In this document: positions 17,424 to 27,045 of the stretch, piece by piece
Layout: each line of letters opens with the position of its first letter
How positions within the stretch are numbered: position 1 is the stretch's first letter
From: Rhizobium sp. CC-YZS058
GTDB taxonomy: Bacteria; Pseudomonadota; Alphaproteobacteria; Rhizobiales; Rhizobiaceae
Assembly: GCF_034720595.1 (NCBI RefSeq)
Contig: NZ_JAYESJ010000001.1
Location: 2,010,001-2,074,000 of the forward strand
Direction of reading: 5' to 3'
DNA length: 64,000 bases
The notes under the pieces: generated by a model
The model's database searches: none
Seen by the model: the letters and a program-made list of their open reading frames with translations, nothing else
What the model was told of the DNA's origin: nothing
Made by a program: the position numbers and the translations under genes

Positions 17424-17744
17424 TCAGGCCTGGCGTTCCGGCACATGAACGGTCAGCCCGTCCAGCGCTTCGCTCATGCGGATCTGGCAGGACAGGCGCG
17501 AGGTGGGGCGCACGTCGTGCGCGAAGTCGAGCATGTCTTCTTCCATCGCCTCGGGCGGACCCACCCGCTCGGTCCAGGCCTCGTCGATATAGACATGACA
17601 GGTGGCGCAGGCGCAGGCGCCGCCGCATTCGGCCTCGATGCCGGGAACGGCGTTGCGCACCGCATTCTCCATGACCGTCGAGCCCGGCTGGACGTCGAGA
17701 TCGTGGCGCGTTCCGTCGAAGGCAATGATGGCAAGCTTGGTCAT
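17424..17744 (-). CDS. [2Fe-2S] ferredoxin, adrenodoxin type
   Basis: A 106-residue plant/vertebrate-type ferredoxin. The cluster ligands follow the C-x5-C-x2-C...C pattern at Cys40, Cys46, Cys49 and Cys86 ([16 protein letters not shown] and LSCQIRM); Cys44 is an extra cysteine. [21 protein letters not shown] is typical of adrenodoxin/FdxB-type proteins that donate electrons to monooxygenases or Fe-S assembly. It stands alone, so its partner is unknown. Confidence 0.93.
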   Translation of the reverse strand: MTKLAIIAFDGTRHDLDVQPGSTVMENAVRNAVPGIEAECGGACACATCHVYIDEAWTERVGPPEAMEEDMLDFAHDVRPTSRLSCQIRMSEALDGLTVHVPERQA

Positions 17745-17875
17745 GTCAGGTCCGGGTCTTGAGAGGCGCGGCCGCCGGAAGGGCGGCGCGGCGATGGCAG
17801 TGCCGGTTTTCTCTCATCGAATCAAGACCGGCGTCAAGCAAGGCCCGCGTCTCCGGCGATGCGCCAGAGCTTGGC

Positions 17876-18262
17876 TCAGGCGCATAGCCGCGCGATGAAG
17901 CTCTCGCATTCCAGCACGCCGGCCGACAGTGCGGCGAAACTGCCCGGTGCCTGCGGCTGCGCTTCCACGCCTTCCGCCTGGCTGGCGACGCCGAAGGCGC
18001 CGATCGCCAAGGCCGCGCCCTTCAGCCGGTGGGCGGCCGCCTTGCGGACCGGCGGTTCGCCAGCCGCCATCTGGTCGATCAACTGGCGCGCCTGGCGGGC
18101 AAAGATCTGCAGAACCTCGATTTCGAGCGACTTGTCGCCCATGGTCTGCCGGGCGAGATGAACGAGGTCGACCGGCCTGCGGGTGGATGGGCAGGATCGT
18201 CGCTCCTCCTGCGGGGGCTGAGCCTCCGGCGCCGTATGGCGGGTCTCAAGCGTGGCGGCCAT
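17876..18262 (-). CDS. Hpt-domain histidine phosphotransfer protein
   Basis: A 128-residue protein with a single Hpt four-helix domain from about residue 30. The signature AAAHRLKGAALAIGAFGVA contains the phospho-acceptor His78. There is no kinase or receiver domain, so it is a stand-alone phosphotransfer module. Its cognate kinase is not visible next to it, though CckA is encoded elsewhere in the window; the canonical CckA partner is ChpT, which is not an Hpt of this type, so a link is only speculation. The ATG has AAAGGAAA before it. It is divergent from the giant GPR gene. Confidence 0.85.
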   Translation of the reverse strand: MAATLETRHTAPEAQPPQEERRSCPSTRRPVDLVHLARQTMGDKSLEIEVLQIFARQARQLIDQMAAGEPPVRKAAAHRLKGAALAIGAFGVASQAEGVEAQPQAPGSFAALSAGVLECESFIARLCA

Positions 18263-18807
18263 GGCATTTCCTTTCGCTTAACTCTGCCGGCCGGACGCTG
18301 CAGGGCTTATTAAGTAAAGCCAAAGCAACAGACATATCCGGGTCTCGGCGCTGGTGTGCCATCCTGCCCGTTCGACGCTGGCTTTCCCGTGAATGCGCCG
18401 GCGCTTCTCCCGGCTTTTCGCGGCATATGGTTAACAGGCGGCCAGCCCCGCGATTCCAACGGGTTCGGCCGAGAAGCCGGGGAAAATCCATTAAGATTTT
18501 CTTAGGATTTTAACGAATGCCCGGCGGCTTTAATTGTCGAAGCCCCATGAATGTGTCACTACGATACGCTAACGGGAAATTCCGGCACTTCTGGCGGGAA
18601 ACTCGTGGGAACATGCCGGCGGCGGAGGAAGTTCTGTCCGCGGTGCCAGCAGTCTTGTTCCCGAAGCGTAATGAGTCATTGGTCGGACTGGTTTTGCGTT
18701 CATCCGGCACGCAAGGTCGCTCCCACCACCCTTTTTGCTCGGTCCGGGGATGACGTCATCCGTCCCGGCTGGCGAAAAGGGTCAGTTCGGTAACGAGGCG
18801 TATCCGC
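18263..18807. other. Long divergent regulatory region Hpt gene / gpr
   Basis: This 545-base gap holds no supported gene. It is AT-richer than its neighbours around 18300-18340 and 18480-18520. It contains several TTAA-type motifs, including a near-perfect CtrA-like box at 18491 and a partly palindromic GGCTTATTAAGTAAAGCC at about 18305-18322 next to the Hpt gene. Promoters of both genes must lie here. Confidence 0.4.
18491..18505. promoter_or_regulatory. CtrA-like box (TTAA-N7-TTAG)
   Basis: TTAA-GATTTTC-TTAG matches 7 of 8 defined bases of the CtrA consensus TTAA-N7-TTAA with exact spacing, and another TTAAC half-site follows 5 bases later. It lies about 300 bases upstream of the gpr start. 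A chance match in an AT-rich patch is possible. Confidence 0.35.
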
Positions 18808-21800
18808 ATGGCGACGAACAAAAGCAACGAATCGATCGACGATAAGGCTTTTCAGGCGCTGGAAGATGCTCTGCGCATCGACTTCGACGAGCTGAAGTCC
18901 GCCTTGGGTGACGAGCCGGCGGACCGCCCGGCAGCCAAGCCCGCAGCCGCGGCACCCAAGCGGGCCGCCAATGCCGCGCGCCCCGCCTCCCCTGCCGCCC
19001 GGGAAGAGAGCGCGCCGACGCGCAGCCTCGCCCCGGAACCGGCCCCCAAGGCCCCGAGCTTCAAGCCCGCCAATGATGAGGGCCGCGGCAGCGGCCTTGC
19101 CCGCATCCGCTCGCTCGACAGCCGCTCCGTGCGTGCGCCGATCCGTGCCTCGGTTGCCCTGTCTCTCCTCTGGGTCATCGGCGGCCTCGGCATCGCCAAC
19201 CTGCTTTATGGTCCGGAAATCTGGCAGATCCGCTCGGTCGAGGCTCTGTCGGCCATGCCGGGCGCCGTCGGCGTTGCGGTCTTCATCCTCGTGCCGATCC
19301 TGCTGTTCATCGCCTTCGGGATGATGCTGTCGCGCGCCCAGGAAATGCGCAATGCCGCGCGCTCGATGACCGAAGTCGCCATGCGTCTGGCCGAGCCGGA
19401 AACGGCCGCCACCGACCGGATCATGACTGTTGGCCAGGCCGTGCGCCGCGAAGTTTCCGCCATGAACGAGGGGATCGAACGAACGATCGCCCGGGCGACC
19501 GAGCTCGAGACGCTCGTTCATTCCGAAGTCAACGCACTGGAGCGCAGCTACAGCGACAACGAACTGCGCGTGCGCACCCTCGTGCAGGAGCTCGGCCTGG
19601 AGCGCGAGGCGATCATCGGCCATGCCGAGCGGATTCGCTCCTCCATCTCCGGCGCCCACGGCCAGATCAAGGACGATCTGCTGGCCGCCGGCGAGGATGT
19701 GACCCGCCGGCTCGCAACATCGGGCGAGGCGCTCGCGACGCTGATCGAAACCCGCGCCGCGACCCTGCTCGAAAGCTCGGAGGCCGCCACGCAGGCCGTC
19801 AATGCCTCGATCGTCAACCGCGCCGAATCGCTGGTCGCCGGCATCAACACGGCCGGCCAGTCTCTGACCCGCGAGTTCGACACGCGGCTCGACATGCTGA
19901 ACCAGGTCATCGTCAAGCGCGGCCAGCAGTTGCTCGGCCAGTTCGAAACCCGCGCCGCCGTCATCGATGCCAATACCGAAAAGCTGAACGGCGCGCTGAA
20001 CGAGCGCGCCCGCCAGTTGAATGAGACCTTGATCGCCCGCACCCGCGATCTCAACGAGAGCCTCAACATCGGCCAGCAGGCGATCACCGCCGGGCTCGAC
20101 GACATCCTCACCAATCTGAACGGCACGCTCGACGAAAAAGGTGCCAGCTTCCGCCATTCGCTGAAATCGGCCGCCGACGACGCCGTGATGGATCTCGACC
20201 TGCGGGCCGGTTTCTTCGAGGAGAAGCTGCACACGACGGTCAGCCAGCTCGCCGGAAGCTTCGATTCGCGGTTCCACGATTTCGCTGCCGCCTTCGACAA
20301 GCGGGCGACGCTGGTCGATACCCGCATGAGCGAGACCCTGACCCGCATCAACCAGTCGGTCGACGGTGGGTCGGAGCGCCTTGGCACCCTGCTGGAGGGT
20401 GGGGTCGAGCGGTTCCGCTCGGCGCTCGAAGATCAGTCCATGTCGATCGCCACCACGCTCGGCACGGCACAGGGCGCGATCGAGGACACACTCGCCAGCC
20501 GCGCGGCGGAGCTGCAGGCCACGGTTTCCGACGCCCACCACCGGATCGACAGTGTGCTCGAGCAGCGCTCGAGCTCCCTGCTCGGCGCGCTCAGCGCCGC
20601 CCAGGAGCGTTTCGAGAACGGCTTCGGCGCCAAGGCCGAGCGGCTGGAATCGACGCTGACCGACAGCAGCCAGCGCCTCACCGATGTCATCGAGTCCCGG
20701 ACCAGCGCTCTGGTCGAGCGTCTGGATGCGAGCGAAACCCGCCTCGGCGAAACGCTGGGCAGCCATGCCGAGCGTGTGGGCTCTGCGATGAGCGCCACCG
20801 AGCAGCGCCTGACGGAGGCCTTCGAGAGCCGCAGCGCCCGCCTGATCGACGGTCTCACTGCCGCCGGCGACCGGGTCGACGAGACGCTTGCGATCCGCAG
20901 CGACGCCCTGACCAAGGCGATCGAGGAGGGTGAGCGCCGAATCGGCGACGCGCTGCAGAGCGGGTCAGCAAGCCTGATGGACGGCCTGCAGAACAGCGAA
21001 CTCAGCCTCGCCACCACCCTGGCGCTCGGCGCCGGCCAGATCACCGACGGCCTGGCAGCGAGCGAAGAGCGGCTTGCGGACACGCTGCAGACGCGCAGCA
21101 GCGCCCTGCTCTCTTCGATCAGCGACACCGAATCGCGGCTCGATGCGGCCTTCGCCGATCGCGCCCGGTCTCTGACGGAAGGGCTCTCCGCGCGTGAGCA
21201 GAGCCTCGTTCATATCCTCGACAGCCGTCAGAACGCGTTCGACGAGGTTCTCGACCGCCGCACGTCCGGCCTGGTGGAGGGTCTGTCCGCCACGCAGGAG
21301 CGGATCGACTCGGCGCTCGGCGCACGAACCGCTGCGCTGGAGACGGTGATTGCCAGCGGCGAAGCCCGGCTGGGCGACGCGCTCGACCGGCGGGCCAGCG
21401 GCCTTGCCGACCATCTCGACGCCGCGCAGACACGGCTGGAGACCACGCTTTCGGTCCGCAACGACGAACTCGGCACGCTCCTCGAAGGCAGCGAACGCCG
21501 GATTGCCGAAACGCTGGACGCGCGCACAGCGCGCCTCGGCGAGGCGCTCGACAGCGCGCATGGTCGCCTGGACGAGACCATGGCCGCCCGCTCCGCAGCC
21601 TTGACCGGCGCGATCGCCGAAAGCCGGGACAGCCTCGACTCCGCGCTCTCCGACCGGACTTTCGAACTCTCGGCCGTTCTGGCGGCCAGCACCGAAATGA
21701 TCGACAGCGCCTTCGAAGGCACGGCCGAGCGTGTCGAAGGCATTCTTTCCGCCCGCACCGCAGCCCTGTCCGACACGCTGTCGACTTCGATCGCCGATCT

Positions 21801-24800
21801 CGGCGGCACGCTGGAAGGTGGCACGGCCCGGATGGAAAGCGTGCTGCGCGACACCGGCGGCGCGCTGACGTCGGCGCTCGATACGACGGTCCGCTCGGTC
21901 GATGCCGCCTTCGCCACGCCGACGGCGCGGATCGAAGCAACGCTCGCCGAACGGACGGCCTCGCTGGAAGCCACCCTGTCCCGCTCGTCCGAGCGCATGG
22001 AATCGGCACTTTCGGGCAGCGTCGAGACACTGGACACGCTGATCTCGGACAAGACCCTCACGCTGTCCGGCGTGCTTGCCACCTCCGCGGCGGCCATCGA
22101 AGGAACGCTGGACGAGACCGGCAACCGGCTTGATCGCATCCTGTCCGATGGCGCATCGACGCTGAGCGGGCGGTTGAACAACACCACCCGCCTCATCGAG
22201 GCCCGCACCGCGACGCTGACCGACACGCTGATCAATTCCGCCAGCCGGATCGACCAGACGCTGGGCGGCACCACGGAAGCACTGGACAGCCTGCTCGGCG
22301 GGCACGCACAGCGGATCGACGAGACGCTCGGCGGCCATGCCGGCCGCATCGGCGCTGCAATTGCCGACAACAGCCGCCTGATCGGCGAAACGCTGGACAG
22401 CGGTGCGCGCCGGATCGACGAAACGCTCGGCCGCCATGCCGGCGCGGTGGCCGACACGCTCGACGGCCGGACGCGCCAGCTCGATGAGACACTGGCCGGC
22501 CGCAGCGCCGCGCTCGACGCCGTTCTTGCCGATCGCTCGGGCGAGATTTCGACGCTGATGACCAGCCGCGCCAGCGAGATGAGCGATGCGCTTGTCAACC
22601 GCGTGGAAGAGATTGCCGATGGGCTGTCGCTGCGTGCGAGCGTCGTTGCCGAAACCATGGCTGACCGCGTGGCCGACATCGAGCGCAGCCTGACGGGCCG
22701 CGCCGAAACCATTGCCGGCGATCTGACCCGCCGTGTCGAGGATGCAACGGGCGCGATGAGCGGCAAGGCCGAAGAACTGGCGTTCCTCGTCGACCGCCAG
22801 ACCGCGCAGCTGACCGACACGCTGGATGCCCGCAGCGCCGCGCTCGACAGCGCGCTTTCCGCCTCGCATGAGCGTATCCGCACGACGCTCGACAGCCGGA
22901 TCGACCAGATCGGCCAAACCGTCTCGCAGGGCGCCTCGTCGATCTCGACCGTGCTCGACGACCAGGCGATGAGCATCGCCACAACCGTCGCCACCTCGGC
23001 CAGCATGCTCGACCTGACCCTGCAGGAACGTCAGGCGGAGCTGGCCTCGACGCTCGAAAGCCGTGTGTCCGCGCTCGACGATGCGGCCGCCCGCGCCGCC
23101 GCCTCGCTCTCCGAGACGATCGATGAACATGCCGCCTCCATCGCCACCACGGTCGCCACCAGCGCCGGTATGCTGGAGATGAGCCTGCAGGACCGCCAGG
23201 ACGAACTGGGCACGACGATCGATCGCGGGGCCGCCGCGCTGGAAGAGCGCCTGCGCTCCAGCACCAGCGACATTGCCGGCCATCTGGAACAGGCAACGAG
23301 TGAACTCGGCCGCACGGCCGAGACGCTCGCCGAGCGGATGGAACGCTCCGTCAGCGGCATTCACGAGCGGCTCGACGACTCGAGCATGAAGATCGCCACC
23401 AGCATCGGCCTTCTGGAAACCCGCCTCGGCGACAGTGTCGAGGGTGTGAACAGCGTGGTGGACGAAGCCGGCCGCCGCATGACGCAGACGCTTTCCGAAC
23501 GGGTTCTGGAACTGGACGAAGCCGGGCGGCTTGCCGCCGAGCGGATTTCCGGCAGTCTCGCCGGCCGCGCCGAGGAGATCGGCCGTGTCAGCGCCGATGC
23601 CGCCAACCGGATCACCGAGGCGCTCGAAAGCCGGACCGCCGATCTCGGCCGGATTTCCGGCGCCGCTGCCGAGCGGATCGAGGAAAGCTTCGAGCGTGGC
23701 ACGGGCCGCCTCGAAGAGCGCCTCGGAACCATGGATCGTGCCCTGACCGTCGGTCTCGACACCGTCAGCCGCACGATCGAATCCAAGGCCGCCGGCTTCG
23801 TGACCAGCCTGCGCAGCGCCGTCTCCGAAACCTCGGAAAGCCTTGGTGCCGACGCCGAACGCTCGAGCGATCTTCTCTCTCGCGCCGGGCAGGACTTCGC
23901 CCAGGCGATGGCAGCCCGCCAGGCCGATTTCCAGAGCGCCATCGAGCGCACGGCCGCCACGGCCGCCATGCGCAGCGCCGAACTGGCACGTTCGGTGAAC
24001 GAGGCCGCCGAAGCGACGCTCGCCCGCGCTGCCGAAAGCCAGATCCGGCTCGGCACCCAGGGTGAGACCCTGGCCCGCAGCCTTTCCGACGTCGAAAAGG
24101 CGCTGGAAGCCCGTGGCGAAGCGATCCGCACCACCCTGGACGAGCGCACCCGCGAGCTGAACTCCATGCTGTCCGGCCGGGCCGGCGAGCTGAAGCGCGT
24201 GCTCGACGAAGAGGCCCGCCCGCTGCTCGACCGCTATGTCGAGGCCGGGCGGAGCGCGACCGACGCCCTCGCATCCACCGTCGCCCAGTCGGCCACGCAG
24301 CTGGAGCAGGCCGCAGACGCCGCCGGCCAGCGCGTGACCGCCGTGGTCGACCGGTCTGCGGAACGGTTCTCGTCCGTCGCCGGCCAGTCGGCCGAGCGTC
24401 TTGCCTCCGTCACCATGCGGTCGGCCGAGCAGCTGGCCGCCGTGGCCGGCAAGGCCGCCGAACAGGTGACGGATGCCGCTCTTAACTCCGCCGAACAGGT
24501 GGATGCCGCCGCCCTCCGCTCCGCCGAGCGCCTGCGCGGCGAGACGGACGAATGGGTCGGCGCGCTCACCGAACGCACCGACGAGGCCGTGCGCAGCATG
24601 GCTGGCGTCGAATCGCGGCTTCAGGCTGCGGCCAGCGGCCTCATCGATCGGCTGTCCTCCAGCCATGCGGCGATCGTCTCGGCGATCGACGACGCCACCG
24701 GCCAGTTCGGCGTCATGGACGAGAGCCTGCAGAGCACGGCAGCGCGCTTCAACGAGAGCACCCAGCGCGCCTCCGAGCTGATGTCCGCCTCGACCCGTCT

Positions 24801-26562
24801 GGTCGAAGGCAAGGCCGATCGTCTGGTCGACCTGTCGGGGACGACTCTTTCGCAGGTGGCCGGCATCGTCGGCCGCTTCGACGAGCACTCTCGCATTCTC
24901 AGCCAGGCTTCGGAGCTGCTCTCGGCCGCCCAGTCGAACCTCAGCGCCACGCTGCAGGAACGCCAGGATGCGCTGCGCACGCTCTCCGTCGGCCTCGTCT
25001 CGCGCTCGGAAGAGATCGAGAAGACGATGCGGGCAGTCGAAGGCTTCGTCGACGGCGCTTTCAGCCGCGCGGAAGAGCGCTCTACCCAGATCGCCGGCAC
25101 GCTGCGCAGCAGCATCCAGACCTCCTTCGCCGATGTGGGCCGCATCCTCTCCGACGCCGAGGCGCGCACGGAGGAAACGGCGCGGACGCTCGAGCAGCGG
25201 GTTGCCCGCACCGGCGACGCCGTGGTCGGCTCGATGGAAGACATGCTCGCCCGGGCCGAAACCCGCACCGAGCAAGTGGCGAGCACGCTGCGCGAAGGCC
25301 TGACCCGCGCCGCCGACGACGCCAGCGCCACGGTGGACGACGCCTTCGCCCGTGCCGAAGCCCGCTCGAGGGAGATCGCCCAGCGGCTGCGCGGCAGCGT
25401 CGGCAGCTCGATCTCGGAAATCGACGGCATGCTCGACCAGACCGGCAAGCGCTCGGAAGCGATCGCCGACGATATGCGCGAGACCATCCGCCGCTCGGTC
25501 GAAGATGCCGTTGCCCGGTTCTCAGGCGCGACGGAGGAGATCCGTCGCTCCTCCGACGAGATCCGCCGCGAGCTGGAACTGACCCGCGCCGATCTGAAGC
25601 AGAGCGCCTTCGACCTGCCGGAGGAGGCGCGCGAGAACGCCACCGTCATGCGCCGCGCCGTCGCCGAGCAGATCAAGGCGCTGCAGGAGCTCTCGGACAT
25701 CGTCGGCCGCTCGGCCACGCATCTGGAAATCGCCGAGCCGCGTCGCGTCGCCCAGGCCGGCGTTGCCACCCGCGCCCGCCCTGCCGAGCCCGCCTCTCCG
25801 GCGCAGCCCGCCCCGGTTGCAGCGCCCGCCCGCACCGCGCCGGCAGCCACCGCTGCGCCGCGTCCGCCGGCGCCGGCCCTGCCGCTCACGCCCTCTCGGC
25901 CTGCATCCGCTGCCAGCCAGCCGCTGGCGCCGCTTTCTAAGCCTGCTCCCCAGCAGCCGGCCCGTCCGGCCAGCTTCGCCGCGCCGGTTGAGGAGAGCGG
26001 CCTGCGTGGCAGCCTCGGGCTCGATCCGCGCACCGGCGTGCCCGCCGCGCCGCGGCTGACCGAGGACCGGGCGACCGAGCGTTCGGGCGAAGCCGGATCC
26101 GGCTGGATGCGCGACCTGCTGCGGGCCGCCTCGCGCGAGGACGAGCCTTCGGCCGCGCCGCTCCGGCCGCGCACCGAGCCGGCCCCGGCACGCGCGACAG
26201 ACAGCCGCAACCCGCGCCATGTCATGGAATCGCTGAACTCGCTCTCGGTCGACATCGCCCGCGCCATCGACCATGATGCCTCCGTCGAACTGTGGCGGCG
26301 CTACCAGCGCGGCGAGCGGGACGTCTTCACCCGCCGCCTGTACACGCTGAAGGGCCAGCAGACCTTCGACGAGATCAAGCGCAAATACGACCAGGAGCCG
26401 GAATTCCGCACCGCGGTGGACCGCTATATCGGCGACTTCGAAAAGCTGCTCGCCGACGTCGCCCGCAACGACCGCGACCGCGTCATGACCCAAACCTACC
26501 TCACCTCGGACACGGGCAAGGTCTACACGATGCTGGCGCATGCGGCCGGGCGGTTTGGCTGA
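18808..26562 (+). CDS. gpr: Giant coiled-coil Growth Pole Ring protein (GPR / RgsE type)
   Basis: The 2584-residue product matches the apolipoprotein-like 'kinesin-like' giants of Rhizobiales. The Agrobacterium homologue GPR forms a ring at the growing pole and is needed for polar growth and rod shape; RgsE is the Sinorhizobium name. Residues 1-110 are an acidic, Pro/Ala-rich cytoplasmic tail. Two membrane helices lie at about 115-134 and 153-175. From about 180 to 2300 there is a near-continuous helical repeat of the type LxxxLxxRxxxLxETLxxxxxRIxxAL, with many tandem diverged copies, e.g. SRLIGETLDSGARRIDETLG. A Pro/Ala linker follows at about 2310-2420. A conserved globular C-terminus (about 2466-2584, HVMESLNSLSVDIARAIDHD) ends the protein. 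It is clearly longer than the roughly 2115 residues I recall for Agrobacterium, suggesting repeat expansion. An intrinsic terminator follows. Confidence 0.88.
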   Translation: MATNKSNESIDDKAFQALEDALRIDFDELKSALGDEPADRPAAKPAAAAPKRAANAARPASPAAREESAPTRSLAPEPAPKAPSFKPANDEGRGSGLARIRSLDSRSVRAPIRASVALSLLWVIGGLGIANLLYGPEIWQIRSVEALSAMPGAVGVAVFILVPILLFIAFGMMLSRAQEMRNAARSMTEVAMRLAEPETAATDRIMTVGQAVRREVSAMNEGIERTIARATELETLVHSEVNALERSYSDNELRVRTLVQELGLEREAIIGHAERIRSSISGAHGQIKDDLLAAGEDVTRRLATSGEALATLIETRAATLLESSEAATQAVNASIVNRAESLVAGINTAGQSLTREFDTRLDMLNQVIVKRGQQLLGQFETRAAVIDANTEKLNGALNERARQLNETLIARTRDLNESLNIGQQAITAGLDDILTNLNGTLDEKGASFRHSLKSAADDAVMDLDLRAGFFEEKLHTTVSQLAGSFDSRFHDFAAAFDKRATLVDTRMSETLTRINQSVDGGSERLGTLLEGGVERFRSALEDQSMSIATTLGTAQGAIEDTLASRAAELQATVSDAHHRIDSVLEQRSSSLLGALSAAQERFENGFGAKAERLESTLTDSSQRLTDVIESRTSALVERLDASETRLGETLGSHAERVGSAMSATEQRLTEAFESRSARLIDGLTAAGDRVDETLAIRSDALTKAIEEGERRIGDALQSGSASLMDGLQNSELSLATTLALGAGQITDGLAASEERLADTLQTRSSALLSSISDTESRLDAAFADRARSLTEGLSAREQSLVHILDSRQNAFDEVLDRRTSGLVEGLSATQERIDSALGARTAALETVIASGEARLGDALDRRASGLADHLDAAQTRLETTLSVRNDELGTLLEGSERRIAETLDARTARLGEALDSAHGRLDETMAARSAALTGAIAESRDSLDSALSDRTFELSAVLAASTEMIDSAFEGTAERVEGILSARTAALSDTLSTSIADLGGTLEGGTARMESVLRDTGGALTSALDTTVRSVDAAFATPTARIEATLAERTASLEATLSRSSERMESALSGSVETLDTLISDKTLTLSGVLATSAAAIEGTLDETGNRLDRILSDGASTLSGRLNNTTRLIEARTATLTDTLINSASRIDQTLGGTTEALDSLLGGHAQRIDETLGGHAGRIGAAIADNSRLIGETLDSGARRIDETLGRHAGAVADTLDGRTRQLDETLAGRSAALDAVLADRSGEISTLMTSRASEMSDALVNRVEEIADGLSLRASVVAETMADRVADIERSLTGRAETIAGDLTRRVEDATGAMSGKAEELAFLVDRQTAQLTDTLDARSAALDSALSASHERIRTTLDSRIDQIGQTVSQGASSISTVLDDQAMSIATTVATSASMLDLTLQERQAELASTLESRVSALDDAAARAAASLSETIDEHAASIATTVATSAGMLEMSLQDRQDELGTTIDRGAAALEERLRSSTSDIAGHLEQATSELGRTAETLAERMERSVSGIHERLDDSSMKIATSIGLLETRLGDSVEGVNSVVDEAGRRMTQTLSERVLELDEAGRLAAERISGSLAGRAEEIGRVSADAANRITEALESRTADLGRISGAAAERIEESFERGTGRLEERLGTMDRALTVGLDTVSRTIESKAAGFVTSLRSAVSETSESLGADAERSSDLLSRAGQDFAQAMAARQADFQSAIERTAATAAMRSAELARSVNEAAEATLARAAESQIRLGTQGETLARSLSDVEKALEARGEAIRTTLDERTRELNSMLSGRAGELKRVLDEEARPLLDRYVEAGRSATDALASTVAQSATQLEQAADAAGQRVTAVVDRSAERFSSVAGQSAERLASVTMRSAEQLAAVAGKAAEQVTDAALNSAEQVDAAALRSAERLRGETDEWVGALTERTDEAVRSMAGVESRLQAAASGLIDRLSSSHAAIVSAIDDATGQFGVMDESLQSTAARFNESTQRASELMSASTRLVEGKADRLVDLSGTTLSQVAGIVGRFDEHSRILSQASELLSAAQSNLSATLQERQDALRTLSVGLVSRSEEIEKTMRAVEGFVDGAFSRAEERSTQIAGTLRSSIQTSFADVGRILSDAEARTEETARTLEQRVARTGDAVVGSMEDMLARAETRTEQVASTLREGLTRAADDASATVDDAFARAEARSREIAQRLRGSVGSSISEIDGMLDQTGKRSEAIADDMRETIRRSVEDAVARFSGATEEIRRSSDEIRRELELTRADLKQSAFDLPEEARENATVMRRAVAEQIKALQELSDIVGRSATHLEIAEPRRVAQAGVATRARPAEPASPAQPAPVAAPARTAPAATAAPRPPAPALPLTPSRPASAASQPLAPLSKPAPQQPARPASFAAPVEESGLRGSLGLDPRTGVPAAPRLTEDRATERSGEAGSGWMRDLLRAASREDEPSAAPLRPRTEPAPARATDSRNPRHVMESLNSLSVDIARAIDHDASVELWRRYQRGERDVFTRRLYTLKGQQTFDEIKRKYDQEPEFRTAVDRYIGDFEKLLADVARNDRDRVMTQTYLTSDTGKVYTMLAHAAGRFG

Positions 26563-26591
26563 CCCACGCTCCCATGTCGTCCATCCTCAAG

Positions 26592-26620
26592 GCCGCCGGA
26601 TCATCTCCGGCGGCTTTTTT
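26592..26620 (+). terminator. Rho-independent terminator of gpr
   Basis: GCCGCCGGA (26592-26600) and TCCGGCGGC (26606-26614) form a perfect 9-bp stem with a five-base loop, followed by six T residues. It lies 30 bases after the gpr stop. Confidence 0.93.
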
Positions 26621-27045
26621 GTGAGCGTTCATGAATTCTCGCTTGGCTCTTGATATTGAGCGACAAGTCGGAAGAATTCTCGATGGAGCGCGCCCAGACG
26701 ATAGAGGCAGGCCTATCGGTCGATCCGGGAAATTGGGACGATCGTACCCGCCCCTGTCCGCGACACGATTCTAGATCGTATTGTTTGGTCGCATACAGTG
26801 TCGATCTCGACGGTGATCTAATCGAGGCATTGTTCAGACTCCATAACCCCGCCGACGATCCGGTTGGTCAACAGACGAGCCCCCGGAGGTTAAAAAAAGT
26901 CATGAGCTGATGACCCGATTTCGGGAGGCGCGTTCCAATGATCTCCCCTTGTCGGATATCAGATCTTGCGTCATCGTTCTGGTGGTCCTGTGTCGAAACC
27001 AATGAGCCTGTTCTGGCTGATCGCTGTCGGTGAAGGGAAACGATC
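26621..27045. other. AT-richer accessory segment without a supported gene
   Basis: This stretch of about 425 bases between the gpr terminator and the toxin-antitoxin genes is visibly poorer in G+C than its surroundings (close to half, by eye). Short frames exist on both strands (for example 86 codons at 26650-26910) but none has a Shine-Dalgarno plus a recognisable family. It may hold decayed gene remains together with the promoter of the toxin-antitoxin operon. Confidence 0.4.

Noticed and set aside
17130..17762. 210-codon plus-strand frame across the sRNA region and antisense to ferredoxin
   Set aside because: The frame crosses an intrinsic terminator and the complement of a conserved ferredoxin gene; no domain is seen.
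20965..25275. 1436-codon open frame antisense to gpr (also 18700-20766 and 21228-23006 on the minus strand)
   Set aside because: These frames mirror the repetitive, GC-rich helical repeats of gpr. Their translations are Arg/Gly/Ala-rich with no family motif and no ribosome-binding site; the sense product has clear domains and a terminator.
18808..26562. Phage tail tape-measure protein
   Set aside because: A giant helical protein with membrane helices could suggest it, but there are no phage genes nearby; the membrane helices are N-terminal, and the conserved C-terminus and neighbours fit GPR.
26650..26910. 86-codon frame in the AT-rich pocket
   Set aside because: No Shine-Dalgarno, no recognisable fold, and it is surrounded by non-coding sequence; kept only as part of the unexplained segment.
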